The notes under the pieces: model-generated
Databases searched by the model: none
The model's input: only the letters and a program-made list of their open reading frames with translations
What the model was told of the DNA's origin: nothing
Position numbers and translations under genes: made by a program
In this document: piece after piece, positions 52,254-59,669 of the stretch
Layout of the letters: each line of letters opens with the position of its first letter
How positions within the stretch are numbered: position 1 is the stretch's first letter
IMG/VR virus record: IMGVR_UViG_3300022562_000747
Span: 62,001-126,000 of that record
DNA: 64,000 nucleotides
DNA from: a virus
Reading direction: 5' to 3' (one strand)

Positions 52254-52254
52254 T

Positions 52255-52506
52255 ATGATATATACCATGACCCCCGATCCTCAACCAATATATTCCCGAA
52301 AAGCAATCAAAATCTTGCTCCGGAAAGGAGCTATTGGTTCACCCGAGGAATGGAATAAGGCTTGTATTCTGGCATTACAGCATGATTGGAGAAAGGAAGA
52401 AATCCTCCGTATTCTTTGGTGGTGGAACCCATTCATGATTTTTCTTTATGCTGTAATTTTCCTTCTTGTTGGAGCCGGATTAGTAAAATATTTTATAGGA
52501 TGGTAA
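52255..52506 (+). CDS. small single-pass membrane protein
   Basis: An 83-residue protein (or 79 from the ATG at 52267). One C-terminal membrane helix (NPFMIFLYAVIFLLVGAGLV) follows a soluble helical part. Weak ribosome site. Function unknown. Confidence 0.55.
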   Translation: MIYTMTPDPQPIYSRKAIKILLRKGAIGSPEEWNKACILALQHDWRKEEILRILWWWNPFMIFLYAVIFLLVGAGLVKYFIGW

Positions 52507-52604
52507 AGATGAAGTTATACGTGAAACTCATGGATATATCTATCCAGTATTTTTTGATAATTCATTCCTTTTCGAAGCAACCCTAAAATTAATAAAGGCA
52601 GTAA

Positions 52605-53144
52605 ATGACTATACTACCAATTTTAACCAACGACATACTAAAGTTGACGAAACCCTCACAAGAATGGGATTTCAACAATCCACCTATGGATGCGGTTGAA
52701 TTAGCTCGAAATCTAGCCGACACCATGCTCGATTCTAAGGGTCTTGGATTAGCAGCTATTCAAGTCGATATTCCCTATCGAGTTTTCGTAATGCGAGGAT
52801 TAGTCAACGAAAAAGGGGCGTTGGAAATTTTTTGTTTTTTCAACCCCCGGATCGTCATGCCATCAACCGAGCAAGTAAAGCTGGAAGAAGGGTGTCTTTC
52901 TTTTCCCGGTCTTGTTGTTGAAATAAAACGCCCCCGCGATGTTAGGTTCCGATTTACCTTACCTAATGGGGAAACAGATACTAAATTATTCACCGGTATG
53001 ACCGCCCGAGTGATTCAGCATGAAATGGATCATCTGGATGGTCTTTTGTTTTATAACAGAGCCAACAAATACAAGCGCAACAAAGCCTTCAAAGAACAGG
53101 CTAAATTCATGAAATTTCAAGCTTCAAGAAAGGAACTTGTATAA
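52605..53144 (+). CDS. def: peptide deformylase
   Basis: A 179-residue metalloenzyme that removes formyl groups from N-terminal Met. Motif 1 GLGLAAIQ at 46-53 (Ile in place of the usual Pro), motif 2 EGCLSFPG with Cys-97, motif 3 QHEMDH with HExxH at 139-143. Phage deformylases are known from cyanophages and others. Probably helps maturation of phage or host proteins during infection. Overlaps the next gene by one base. Confidence 0.92.
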   Translation: MTILPILTNDILKLTKPSQEWDFNNPPMDAVELARNLADTMLDSKGLGLAAIQVDIPYRVFVMRGLVNEKGALEIFCFFNPRIVMPSTEQVKLEEGCLSFPGLVVEIKRPRDVRFRFTLPNGETDTKLFTGMTARVIQHEMDHLDGLLFYNRANKYKRNKAFKEQAKFMKFQASRKELV

Positions 53145-53401
53145 TGAAGAAAAATGATTTGAGGGAAGTAAATAATCTAATTTCTCAATTAGCAATGGCT
53201 GAAAATGATTTACGAATGGTGAACGAAGGAATGTCTAAAAAAGGCGATGAATTTTTATTATCCGATTCGTTTGGTATTCCTTCATCTATGGTGCATTATG
53301 CGCCCCATAATGAATTTGGGGAATTTATTATCCCTTATATTAAAAAAAATATTAATAAATTGAAGGAAGAATTACACAAATTTGGTATAGAGGATGCCTA
53401 A
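53144..53401 (+). CDS. hypothetical protein
   Basis: An 85-residue protein coupled to the deformylase by TAATG. Helical ends flank a central segment (SFGIPSSMVHYAPHNEFGEF). Not recognised. Confidence 0.6.
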   Translation: MKKNDLREVNNLISQLAMAENDLRMVNEGMSKKGDEFLLSDSFGIPSSMVHYAPHNEFGEFIIPYIKKNINKLKEELHKFGIEDA

Positions 53402-53408
53402 ATAGAGT

Positions 53409-53531
53409 TTGATATACTATGATAATCGTGAAGGTCTAACTAAAAGAGGTATTCAAGTGCAATATGTCAAAAAGACACCTGTTAGACCTAATGCCTTTCC
53501 TACAAAAGTCGCATGTCCACCTCCGAGATAA
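53409..53531 (+). CDS. possible 40-residue protein with TTG start
   Basis: A frame of 40 codons from TTG at 53409: LIYYDNREGLTKRGIQVQYV, then KKTPVRPNAFPTKVACPPPR. Weak AGAG ribosome site. It fills the gap between two genes and has a coding-like composition, but evidence is thin. Confidence 0.35.
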   Translation: MIYYDNREGLTKRGIQVQYVKKTPVRPNAFPTKVACPPPR

Positions 53532-53542
53532 AGGAATATAAA

Positions 53543-53740
53543 ATGATATTACATGATCCAAATTATGATCTTGTGGAATATCATCCTTTACCTAAAAAAA
53601 GGGGACAACAATGTGGCAAATGTGGAATGAAATTTGAGTATGATAAAAGTTATGGTTATTGGTGTGCTGAAATTGATTGTCCAATGGGTTATGGATCATC
53701 CCCTGTTTTTTCGGAGGAAAATAATCCATCTGGATGTTAA
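53543..53740 (+). CDS. small zinc-ribbon protein
   Basis: A 65-residue protein with CGKCGMKFEYD and CAEIDCPMGYG Cys pairs. ATG at 53543 follows AAGGA and is preferred over 53513. Followed by a long hairpin. Confidence 0.6.
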   Translation: MILHDPNYDLVEYHPLPKKRGQQCGKCGMKFEYDKSYGYWCAEIDCPMGYGSSPVFSEENNPSGC

Positions 53741-53744
53741 CATG

Positions 53745-53783
53745 AAACTGCACACTAACTCTATCAATGTTAGTGTGCAGTTT
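53745..53783. other. 15-bp perfect hairpin
   Basis: AAACTGCACACTAAC, a 9-nt loop, then GTTAGTGTGCAGTTT. No T-run follows, so it is unlikely to be a simple terminator. It lies 22 bp before the ATG of the glycosyltransferase-like gene and may act on mRNA processing or translation. Confidence 0.8.
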
Positions 53784-53805
53784 AATAATAAGAATGGAGT
53801 AAATT

Positions 53806-54675
53806 ATGCCACAAATCAAAGTCCCTATGTCAGAGTTACAAAAAGACAAAATATTTCTAGCTACCCCTTGTTATGGTGGAATGTGTGGAGGAATGTTTGC
53901 TAAATCTGTTGCTGATTTATCTTCATTATGCACTCGATTTCAAATTCCCCTTCAAATTTATTTTCTATTCAATGAAAGTTTGATTACTCGCGCTCGAAAT
54001 TATGCATGTGATGAATTTATGCGTTCGGGAGCTTCTCATTTGGTTTTTATTGATGCTGATATTGGATTTGATGCTAATGATGTTATTGGAATGGTTGCTC
54101 TCCAGCGTCAAAATTCTTCCTATGATATTATGGGTGGACCATATCCCAAGAAAACTATTTCATGGGAAAAAATAAAAATAGCTGTTGATAAAGGAAAAGC
54201 TGATAATAATCCCAATGATCTTGAAAAATATGTTGGAGATTATGTTTTCAATCCCAAAAGCGGACAAAATCAAATTTCTATTGTTGATCCTGTTGAAGTG
54301 TTAGAAGTTGGAACTGGATTTATGTCGATTCAAAGATCAGCTATGCAAAAATTTGTCGAACAGTATCCACAATATATGTATCGTCCTGATCATGTTCGAA
54401 CTCAACATTTTGATGGTAGTCGAGAAATCATGCAATTTTTTCAAGCTGAAATCGACTCAAAATCCAAACGATATTTATCAGAAGATTATTGGTTTTGTCA
54501 AAAAGCACAGGCAATAAATCTCCGCACATGGTTATGTCCATGGATAAAATTAAACCATACTGGAACCTATGTGTTTGGGGGATCATTATTTGATTTGGCT
54601 CAAATTCAGGCTCCCGCTACGGCTGATGCTGCGTTATTGAAGAAAAATAATGAAAATATAAAACCTACCAATTAA
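53806..54675 (+). CDS. glycosyltransferase-like protein (GT-A)
   Basis: A 289-residue protein. KIFLATPCYGGMCG, then ITRARNYACDEFMRSGASHL and FIDADIGFDA (metal-binding DAD at 83-85) mark a GT-A fold. A late CP(W) region (SEDYWFCQKAQAINLRTWLC) completes it. It resembles the second domain of the 15320..17524 fusion. Related proteins occur in T4-like marine phages. No membrane helix. Substrate unknown. Confidence 0.75.
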   Translation: MPQIKVPMSELQKDKIFLATPCYGGMCGGMFAKSVADLSSLCTRFQIPLQIYFLFNESLITRARNYACDEFMRSGASHLVFIDADIGFDANDVIGMVALQRQNSSYDIMGGPYPKKTISWEKIKIAVDKGKADNNPNDLEKYVGDYVFNPKSGQNQISIVDPVEVLEVGTGFMSIQRSAMQKFVEQYPQYMYRPDHVRTQHFDGSREIMQFFQAEIDSKSKRYLSEDYWFCQKAQAINLRTWLCPWIKLNHTGTYVFGGSLFDLAQIQAPATADAALLKKNNENIKPTN

Positions 54676-54682
54676 AGAACGC

Positions 54683-54711
54683 TTGACTTAGGTAGGATAG
54701 TGTGATATTAT
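54683..54711 (+). promoter_or_regulatory. sigma70-type promoter for gene 45
   Basis: TTGACT (54683-54688), 17 bp, TATTAT (54706-54711), with extended-minus-10 TGA. Start near 54718, then GGAG and the gene 45 ATG at 54744. GATATCATTAT (54716-54726) lies just after the -10 and recurs at 62731. Confidence 0.8.
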
Positions 54712-54743
54712 AGACGATATCATTATAGATTATGGAGATGTGA

Positions 54744-55412
54744 ATGCAATTAACGCCGCGAACGTTGGCTATCCTGAAAAATTTTGTATATTTAAATCCC
54801 GGGATTGTTTTTAAACCCGGGATAGAAATCAGTACAGGAACGGTAACCATGGATGTGGTTGCCTTGGCGCAGTCAGAAAACAAATTTATAAAACAATTTG
54901 CTATTTCTGACCTTTCCCAATTTTTACAAGTAATGTCCTCATTTTCTAATCCTGAGTTGGAATTTGATGAAAAGGTCCTTTTTATTCGGGAAGGGGAAAA
55001 AGAAATTCGTTATACTTATGGGGATGAACAAAGCATCAAAACTCCCCCCGGCAAATCCATCAATATGCCGAAAATTCTTGCATCATTTTCCTTGACGGAA
55101 TCCGAGCTAACAGGATTGACCCGGATAGCAGGTGTTATGCATTTTACTGAAATTGCTATTGTTAGTGATAAGAAAAAATTGACCCTGCAAGCATTGGATA
55201 TGAAAAATCCCACCGGGAACATCTATAAACAAAAATGCACTAATGGGGAAGGAACAAGCAAATTCATTAGTGCCTTTGCGGCTGAGAAAATCAATCTTCT
55301 AATGTCAATGGATTATAATGTAACAATAGGCAAGGGAGTTGCCGAGTTCAAGGGTAAGGATGTTACCTATTGGATTGCTCCGCAAGCAAAGTTTTCAACA
55401 TATGAAGATTAA
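54744..55412 (+). CDS. 45: gp45 sliding clamp
   Basis: A 222-residue processivity clamp. MQLTPRTLAILKNFVYLNPG, then VALAQSENKFIKQFAISDLS and VKDVTYWIAPQ-type ending match T4-like clamps. It encircles DNA for polymerase and for gp55-driven late transcription. Followed by three bases then the MazG-like gene. Confidence 0.92.
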   Translation: MQLTPRTLAILKNFVYLNPGIVFKPGIEISTGTVTMDVVALAQSENKFIKQFAISDLSQFLQVMSSFSNPELEFDEKVLFIREGEKEIRYTYGDEQSIKTPPGKSINMPKILASFSLTESELTGLTRIAGVMHFTEIAIVSDKKKLTLQALDMKNPTGNIYKQKCTNGEGTSKFISAFAAEKINLLMSMDYNVTIGKGVAEFKGKDVTYWIAPQAKFSTYED

Positions 55413-55415
55413 AAA

Positions 55416-55799
55416 ATGAAAAAAATTGAAATTGGTTTGAATACAGCGGTTGATTTTTTCCACACTTTGAATCAAAAGGCTGGATGGTGGGATGATCCGG
55501 AAACGGGTGAAAGTCTTCGAACAAATCCATATGTTATCGGAACCAAATTAGGTCTAATTCATTCGGAAATATCCGAAGCATTGGAAGCGTATCGCAAGGA
55601 TACTATGGATGATCATTTACCGAATCGAAGGGGGGTCGCTGTTGAATTAGCCGATGCCTTTATTCGATTGTTTGATATTTGCGGAGTATTGGGTATCGAT
55701 AATATCGGAACTGTTATTATAGAAAAACACAATTACAACCAAAAGAGAGCCGATCACAAGGTAGATAATCGTCGCAAAAAGGGTGGAAAGAAATTCTAA
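55416..55799 (+). CDS. MazG-like nucleotide pyrophosphohydrolase
   Basis: A 127-residue all-alpha NTP-PPase. LGLIHSEISEALEAYRKD gives the ExxE pair and VELADAFIRLFDICG the second acidic motif (ExxD). Such phage enzymes hydrolyse NTPs or alarmone-like nucleotides. Located between 45 and 44, coupled to the next gene by TAATG. Confidence 0.8.
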   Translation: MKKIEIGLNTAVDFFHTLNQKAGWWDDPETGESLRTNPYVIGTKLGLIHSEISEALEAYRKDTMDDHLPNRRGVAVELADAFIRLFDICGVLGIDNIGTVIIEKHNYNQKRADHKVDNRRKKGGKKF

Positions 55800-56041
55800 T
55801 GATTTCTATATGTAAAAATTGCAGGTTTCATGAAAAAGTTTCAAGCTATGTCGGAGTACCATTTCACCATTGTTTACATCCATTTTTACGAAAAACAGAT
55901 ATAGTAACAGGTGAAAAAGTTGCAACTGGATCACTTAATTGTTATGATGTAAGAGCTAACAAAGATAAGTGTGGTCTAACAGGTAAATGGTATGAATCAA
56001 AAAGTGGGTTTAAATTTGGGGGTACGATACTACATGAATAA
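55799..56041 (+). CDS. small Cys-rich protein
   Basis: An 80-residue protein with CKNCRFH, HHCLHP, NCYDVR and KCGLTGKWYE, suggesting a zinc site of four or more Cys/His. Its end overlaps gene 44. Similar small Cys-rich proteins are common in phages. Function unknown. Confidence 0.65.
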   Translation: MISICKNCRFHEKVSSYVGVPFHHCLHPFLRKTDIVTGEKVATGSLNCYDVRANKDKCGLTGKWYESKSGFKFGGTILHE

Positions 56042-56969
56042 AGATTTTGTATGGGCTGAAAAATATCGTCCTGCTACAATAGATGAATGTATTCTTCCCA
56101 AAGAATTGAAAGAAACCTTTCATTCTTTTGTAAAAAACGGCGATATTCCCAATCTATTGTTGATTGGTCCCCCGGGTTGTGGAAAAACCACCATTGCCAT
56201 TGCCATGCTCAAAGAACTTGAGTGTGATTATATGGTTATTGACGGATCGCTTAAGGGGGATATGGATACCCTTCGAAATGAGATTGCTAATTTTGCTTCG
56301 ACTGTCTCGTTTGTCGGCAAGCGCAAGTATATTATTCTGGATGAAGCGGATTATATCAATTGGCGCACCCAACCAGCATTGCGAAATTTTACCGAGACTT
56401 ATAGCTCGAATTGTGGGTTTATCCTGACGTGTAATTACGCTAACCGCATTCTAAAGGAACTACGTTCGCGTTGTGCTAATATTGAGTTTACCATTGCCAA
56501 GGATGAACGTCCAGTTCTGGCTAAACAATTCCTGAAACGTTTGACCCAAATCCTTGATGCCGAGGGGGTAAAATACGATAAGACTACATTGGTTGAAGTG
56601 ATCACCAAGTATTTCCCCGATTGGCGGCGAATGCTCAATGAAATTCAGCGTTATGCCGTTAACGGTAAAATTGATTATGGTATTCTTACTAGCCTATCAT
56701 CTATTTCAATCAAGGAATTGGTTGGATATATGAAGAATAAGGATTTTACCAAAGTAAGGCAATGGGCGGCAGAAAATTTGGCTAATGATTCTCAATCTAT
56801 TTTCCGAGAGTTTTACAATGAAGCTTCAGTTTATTTTGAACCTTCCTATATTCCGGAATTAGTTGTTACCCTTGCCAAGTATCAACATCAGGCTTTGTTT
56901 AGTGCCGATCAGGAAATCAACCTTGCAGCCTTTTTGGTTGAAGTTATGGTAGAGGCGATCTGGAAATGA
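56034..56969 (+). CDS. 44: gp44 clamp loader large subunit
   Basis: A 311-residue AAA+ protein. Walker A GPPGCGKTT at 45-53, DEAD at 103-106, SRC arginine finger at 145-147. Loads gp45 with gp62. ATG at 56034 (MNKDFVWAEKYRP) chosen over 55992. ATGA overlap with gene 62. Confidence 0.93.
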   Translation: MNKDFVWAEKYRPATIDECILPKELKETFHSFVKNGDIPNLLLIGPPGCGKTTIAIAMLKELECDYMVIDGSLKGDMDTLRNEIANFASTVSFVGKRKYIILDEADYINWRTQPALRNFTETYSSNCGFILTCNYANRILKELRSRCANIEFTIAKDERPVLAKQFLKRLTQILDAEGVKYDKTTLVEVITKYFPDWRRMLNEIQRYAVNGKIDYGILTSLSSISIKELVGYMKNKDFTKVRQWAAENLANDSQSIFREFYNEASVYFEPSYIPELVVTLAKYQHQALFSADQEINLAAFLVEVMVEAIWK

Positions 56970-57343
56970 CAGAACCATTTGACTATTTGAACAGTATAAT
57001 GTTCAAGAAAGAATACTTGATGGATGATGAAGATAACGAAAAAAAGTATCCTCCATTCATGGTCAATCGTGGTTTGTCTCAACATATTGATTGTTTACTT
57101 TTTTCCAATGAAATGAATATTCATTATGATTTGGATAATAAATTGCAATATGATTACCTGTATCATTCTATTCGCAAGATGCATCGTAAGCTTGGAAAAT
57201 GGGCAAAACGTCCGGATGATGATATTGTAGGAGTAATATCGAAATATTTCAAGGTCAATATCCGTCGAGCAAGAGAATTTGCATCTCTAATGACAGAGAA
57301 ACAAAAACGTGAAGTCATGATGAAGGGAGAAACAAATGGCTGA
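56966..57343 (+). CDS. 62: gp62 clamp loader small subunit
   Basis: A 125-residue protein coupled by ATGA to gene 44. LSQHIDCLLFSNEMNIHYDL and YLYHSIRKMHRKLGKWAKR match the short gp62 of cyanophage-like T4 relatives (T4 gp62 is 187). Overlaps the next gene by 8 bp. Confidence 0.85.
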   Translation: MTEPFDYLNSIMFKKEYLMDDEDNEKKYPPFMVNRGLSQHIDCLLFSNEMNIHYDLDNKLQYDYLYHSIRKMHRKLGKWAKRPDDDIVGVISKYFKVNIRRAREFASLMTEKQKREVMMKGETNG

Positions 57344-57602
57344 AAATGAAACTGATAAACTTTTGGCAGCATTCGCAGGCTTGTTTTTGCTTCCATTTAT
57401 ATTGTTCTTTGCTACGATAATTGGAACCGTAGCAGGAGCAATTGGAGGATGGGCTGTTGGTTTATTCTATGGGGATACTATTCTTTTTATTCTGAACCAA
57501 TTGGGTGTCCATGGAGTAACCATGGGACAATTCGGAGCCTTTTTGGGATTTGTGGGGGGATTTTTCAAATCAGTATATATGTTTAGAAATCCTAAAAAAT
57601 AA
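57336..57602 (+). CDS. small membrane protein
   Basis: An 88-residue protein with two glycine-rich hydrophobic helices (LFLLPFILFFATIIGTVAGA and then GQFGAFLGFVGGFFKSVYMF). Starts inside the end of gene 62. Opens an accessory block between 62 and regA. Function unknown. Confidence 0.65.
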   Translation: MAENETDKLLAAFAGLFLLPFILFFATIIGTVAGAIGGWAVGLFYGDTILFILNQLGVHGVTMGQFGAFLGFVGGFFKSVYMFRNPKK

Positions 57603-58111
57603 TGAATTTTCGAAAAGCTAATCTGGACGATATTGACGATATCCTTCGTTTGGAAAGACTTGGTTTTGGAGAGCATCGATTTTCTCGTAATGCCCTTCGA
57701 AACCAGTTGAAATCCAAGAGCGTTGATGTTTTGGTAGCCGAAGATTTCAAAACAATAGGATTTACTAAACAATATAGTAATTCTAAATTTAGTATTGTTC
57801 CATCCAAGGTTTTTAGAAGTGAAAAATGTATTGGATATGTAAGTGTTTTCTATAGGTCCAATAGTTCCAAGGCTCTAATAGCCTCAATTACGGTTGATCC
57901 AGCTTATAGACATAAAGGAATAGCCACAAAATTGATGGAAAAAGCTATAATATATGCTTATGACCGGGATATTACCCAAATCAAGCTACAGGTAGCCAAA
58001 ACCAATACCAATGCTATAAAGATAAATACTAAGTTCGATTTCAAAATTGAAAAAACATTATCGAATTATTATGGTAAAGGAAAATCTGCTTACCTGATGG
58101 TCAAGAATTAG
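57602..58111 (+). CDS. GNAT-family N-acetyltransferase
   Basis: A 169-residue protein. ASITVDPAYRHKGIATKLME is the acetyl-CoA-binding motif A (R/QxxGxG/A variant HKGIA). The start MNFRKANLDDIDDILRLERL is RimI-like. It transfers acetyl from acetyl-CoA to an amine; target unknown (protein N-terminus or small molecule). Directly follows the membrane protein. Confidence 0.85.
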   Translation: MNFRKANLDDIDDILRLERLGFGEHRFSRNALRNQLKSKSVDVLVAEDFKTIGFTKQYSNSKFSIVPSKVFRSEKCIGYVSVFYRSNSSKALIASITVDPAYRHKGIATKLMEKAIIYAYDRDITQIKLQVAKTNTNAIKINTKFDFKIEKTLSNYYGKGKSAYLMVKN

Positions 58112-58120
58112 GAGAGAAAA

Positions 58121-58279
58121 ATGGAACCACTTGTTGGATTAATAGTAGCAGTTGCTTGGCTAATTGGAACCATTTGGTTATTCAAGGAACAACATTGGGG
58201 ATGGGGAATTGCCGGAATATTTATTCCTATCATTTCTATTATCTATCTAGTATATCGGTATTTACCAAAGGGAACCTAA
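58121..58279 (+). CDS. small two-helix membrane protein
   Basis: A 52-residue protein with ATG behind GGAGAG. Two hydrophobic helices (PLVGLIVAVAWLIGTIWLF and GIAGIFIPIISIIYLVYRYL). One base before the next gene. Function unknown. Confidence 0.65.
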   Translation: MEPLVGLIVAVAWLIGTIWLFKEQHWGWGIAGIFIPIISIIYLVYRYLPKGT

Positions 58280-58280
58280 G

Positions 58281-58691
58281 ATGAAATTTTTAGTATATGG
58301 AATACTCGCTCTATTTTTAGGAACTGGTTTAGTTTATGCGGCTCCGACTTCTGAAAAAGAAAAACCAATAACCCAAGAATTGAAACCCGGGGAAAAACCT
58401 TTAGAAGATCAAGGAAAAGATGGAATTATCATTTATTCTGTTCCGACTAAGGTTACCTGTATGACTAAAGAGGATGGGGATAATTTTGTAAAATACAGTA
58501 TGTTGCAACCATATTTTGTTGCTAAGTCAAATAATCAAGCGTTTTTAGTAATGGTAAATCCTGTTAATAAAACATGGGCAATAATGATTGTTCCTGAGCC
58601 GGGAAAACAAACTATGATTTGTATAGCAGGAGGGGGTACTGGTTTTGCAATCAATCCTGATGGAGCAAAAGAAACTAATGAAACAAAATAA
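58281..58691 (+). CDS. exported protein with signal peptide
   Basis: A 136-residue protein. Residues 1-20 form a signal peptide (LVYGILALFLGTGLVYA, cleaved at YA-AP). The mature part is acidic, with Cys at two places (VTCMTKED, MICIAGG) that may form a disulphide. Periplasmic location inferred. Overlaps the next gene by 14 bp. Not recognised. Confidence 0.65.
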   Translation: MKFLVYGILALFLGTGLVYAAPTSEKEKPITQELKPGEKPLEDQGKDGIIIYSVPTKVTCMTKEDGDNFVKYSMLQPYFVAKSNNQAFLVMVNPVNKTWAIMIVPEPGKQTMICIAGGGTGFAINPDGAKETNETK

Positions 58692-58878
58692 TTGGCGACC
58701 TCTTGATATCAAGAATTTTCTCCCCGGAATGTATTATGATTTCAAAATGAAGGATAATACAATAATTGAGGGGGGTATGTTCAAAGGTGGGAAATTCGGC
58801 AATCGATATGGTCTTCCAATCGGTAAACCCCGATTTTTCCGATATCAAAAATTCGTCGTTCAGGAACTTAAGATATGA
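58678..58878 (+). CDS. hypothetical protein
   Basis: A 66-residue protein. ATG at 58678 (MKQNNWRPLDIKNFLPGMYY) is chosen over 58645. Beta-hairpin-rich with Gly (GGMFKGGKFGNRYG). Overlaps both neighbours. Not recognised. Confidence 0.55.
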   Translation: MKQNNWRPLDIKNFLPGMYYDFKMKDNTIIEGGMFKGGKFGNRYGLPIGKPRFFRYQKFVVQELKI

Positions 58879-59033
58879 TCGATAAAAGGGTCTTAAAACT
58901 ATTAGAGGAATATCTTCAAAATCCTGACCTTTCGGATGATATTCGGGAACATTATCAAAAATTCGTAAAAATGGTGCAGGAAAACAAGCCTCTACCTACG
59001 GGGAAACGCCTAAAGGTTAGAAATAAGCTGTAG
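58875..59033 (+). CDS. small hypothetical protein
   Basis: A 52-residue protein coupled by ATGA. Helical, basic end (MIDKRVLKLLEEYLQNPDLS, then PTGKRLKVRNKL). Function unknown. Confidence 0.55.
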   Translation: MIDKRVLKLLEEYLQNPDLSDDIREHYQKFVKMVQENKPLPTGKRLKVRNKL

Positions 59034-59041
59034 AATAAATA
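59034..59041 (+). promoter_or_regulatory. candidate late-type box (AATAAATA)
   Basis: AATAAATA follows the stop at 59033 and lies 49 bp before regA. One base from TATAAATA. A TATAAT also lies at 59070-59075. Unclear which, if either, drives regA. Confidence 0.3.
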
Positions 59042-59090
59042 CTATACTGGCTATGTCGCTCATATAATAATAAAAAGAATGGAGTGAAAA

Positions 59091-59501
59091 ATGAATGAAA
59101 CTGACAGTTTATTTCGAGGTTATGGAATTGAAGTTATCCTACCTGACGATCAAGCATTTCTAAAAATCCGAGAAACATTACAACGTATTGGCGTTGCTTC
59201 CCGTAAAGATAAGACTTTGTATCAATCTGCTCATATTCTACATAAACAGGGACAATATGCGATTCTACATTTTAAGGAATTGTTTGCTCTGGATGGAAAG
59301 AAAACCGATTTTTCGGAAGATGATCGCCAACGTCGAAACGCGATTGCGTCACTTTTGGAAGAATGGAATTTGGTCAAGATTAAAAACCCTGACCTAGTAA
59401 TTGACAAGGCTCCGATGAGTCATATCAAGGTAGTCCGTTACAAGGAAAAAAACGATTGGGTTTTAAAGTGTAAATATTCCGTAGGAAGGAAAAAAGTCTG
59501 A
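59091..59501 (+). CDS. regA: RegA translational repressor
   Basis: A 136-residue RNA-binding protein (T4 RegA is 122). IRETLQRIGVASRKDKTLYQ, then SAHILHKQGQYAILHFKELF match T4 RegA (KDKVLYQSCHILQKQGKY). It represses early mRNAs by binding near ribosome sites. ATG behind GGAG. Its last two codons overlap the tRNA. Confidence 0.93.
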   Translation: MNETDSLFRGYGIEVILPDDQAFLKIRETLQRIGVASRKDKTLYQSAHILHKQGQYAILHFKELFALDGKKTDFSEDDRQRRNAIASLLEEWNLVKIKNPDLVIDKAPMSHIKVVRYKEKNDWVLKCKYSVGRKKV

Positions 59502-59568
59502 TGGTCTTGGGATCGCCACGGCTTCTAATCTGTATGGCAGACGGGTTCGAATCCCGTATCAGACGCCA
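59496..59568 (+). tRNA. unusual tRNA, probably Arg-UCU with 8-nt anticodon loop
   Basis: Acceptor GTCTGAT/ATCAGAC pairs perfectly with encoded CCA at 59566-59568. T-arm ACGGG-TTCGAAT-CCCGT is standard. The D-arm is reduced (GGTC, TTGG, GATC). The anticodon stem has 4 bp (ACGG/CTGT with one G-T) closing an 8-nt loop CTTCTAAT, which contains UCU. It may be a degenerate tRNA or a four-base decoder. It starts 6 nt before the end of regA, overlapping its stop. Confidence 0.7.
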
Positions 59569-59616
59569 ATTTAAGAGGACAATAAGATGATCAGATAGAT
59601 GCATTAGGGCACCACC

Positions 59617-59669
59617 TTTTACTCTCCAAAATAAATTCAACCAAATTTATAACAAAGGAGAGTAAAATG
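59617..59669 (+). promoter_or_regulatory. hairpin that sequesters the ribosome site of the next gene
   Basis: TTTTACTCTCC (59617-59627) is the exact reverse complement of GGAGAGTAAAA (59657-59667), which contains the Shine-Dalgarno and the A of the ATG. The 29-nt loop is AT-rich. When folded, translation should be blocked. Confidence 0.75.

Noticed and set aside
52509-52586. 25-codon frame MKLYVKLMDIS before the deformylase
   Set aside because: Hydrophobic short product without homology hints. Another frame in the same place looks more protein-like, so neither is called.
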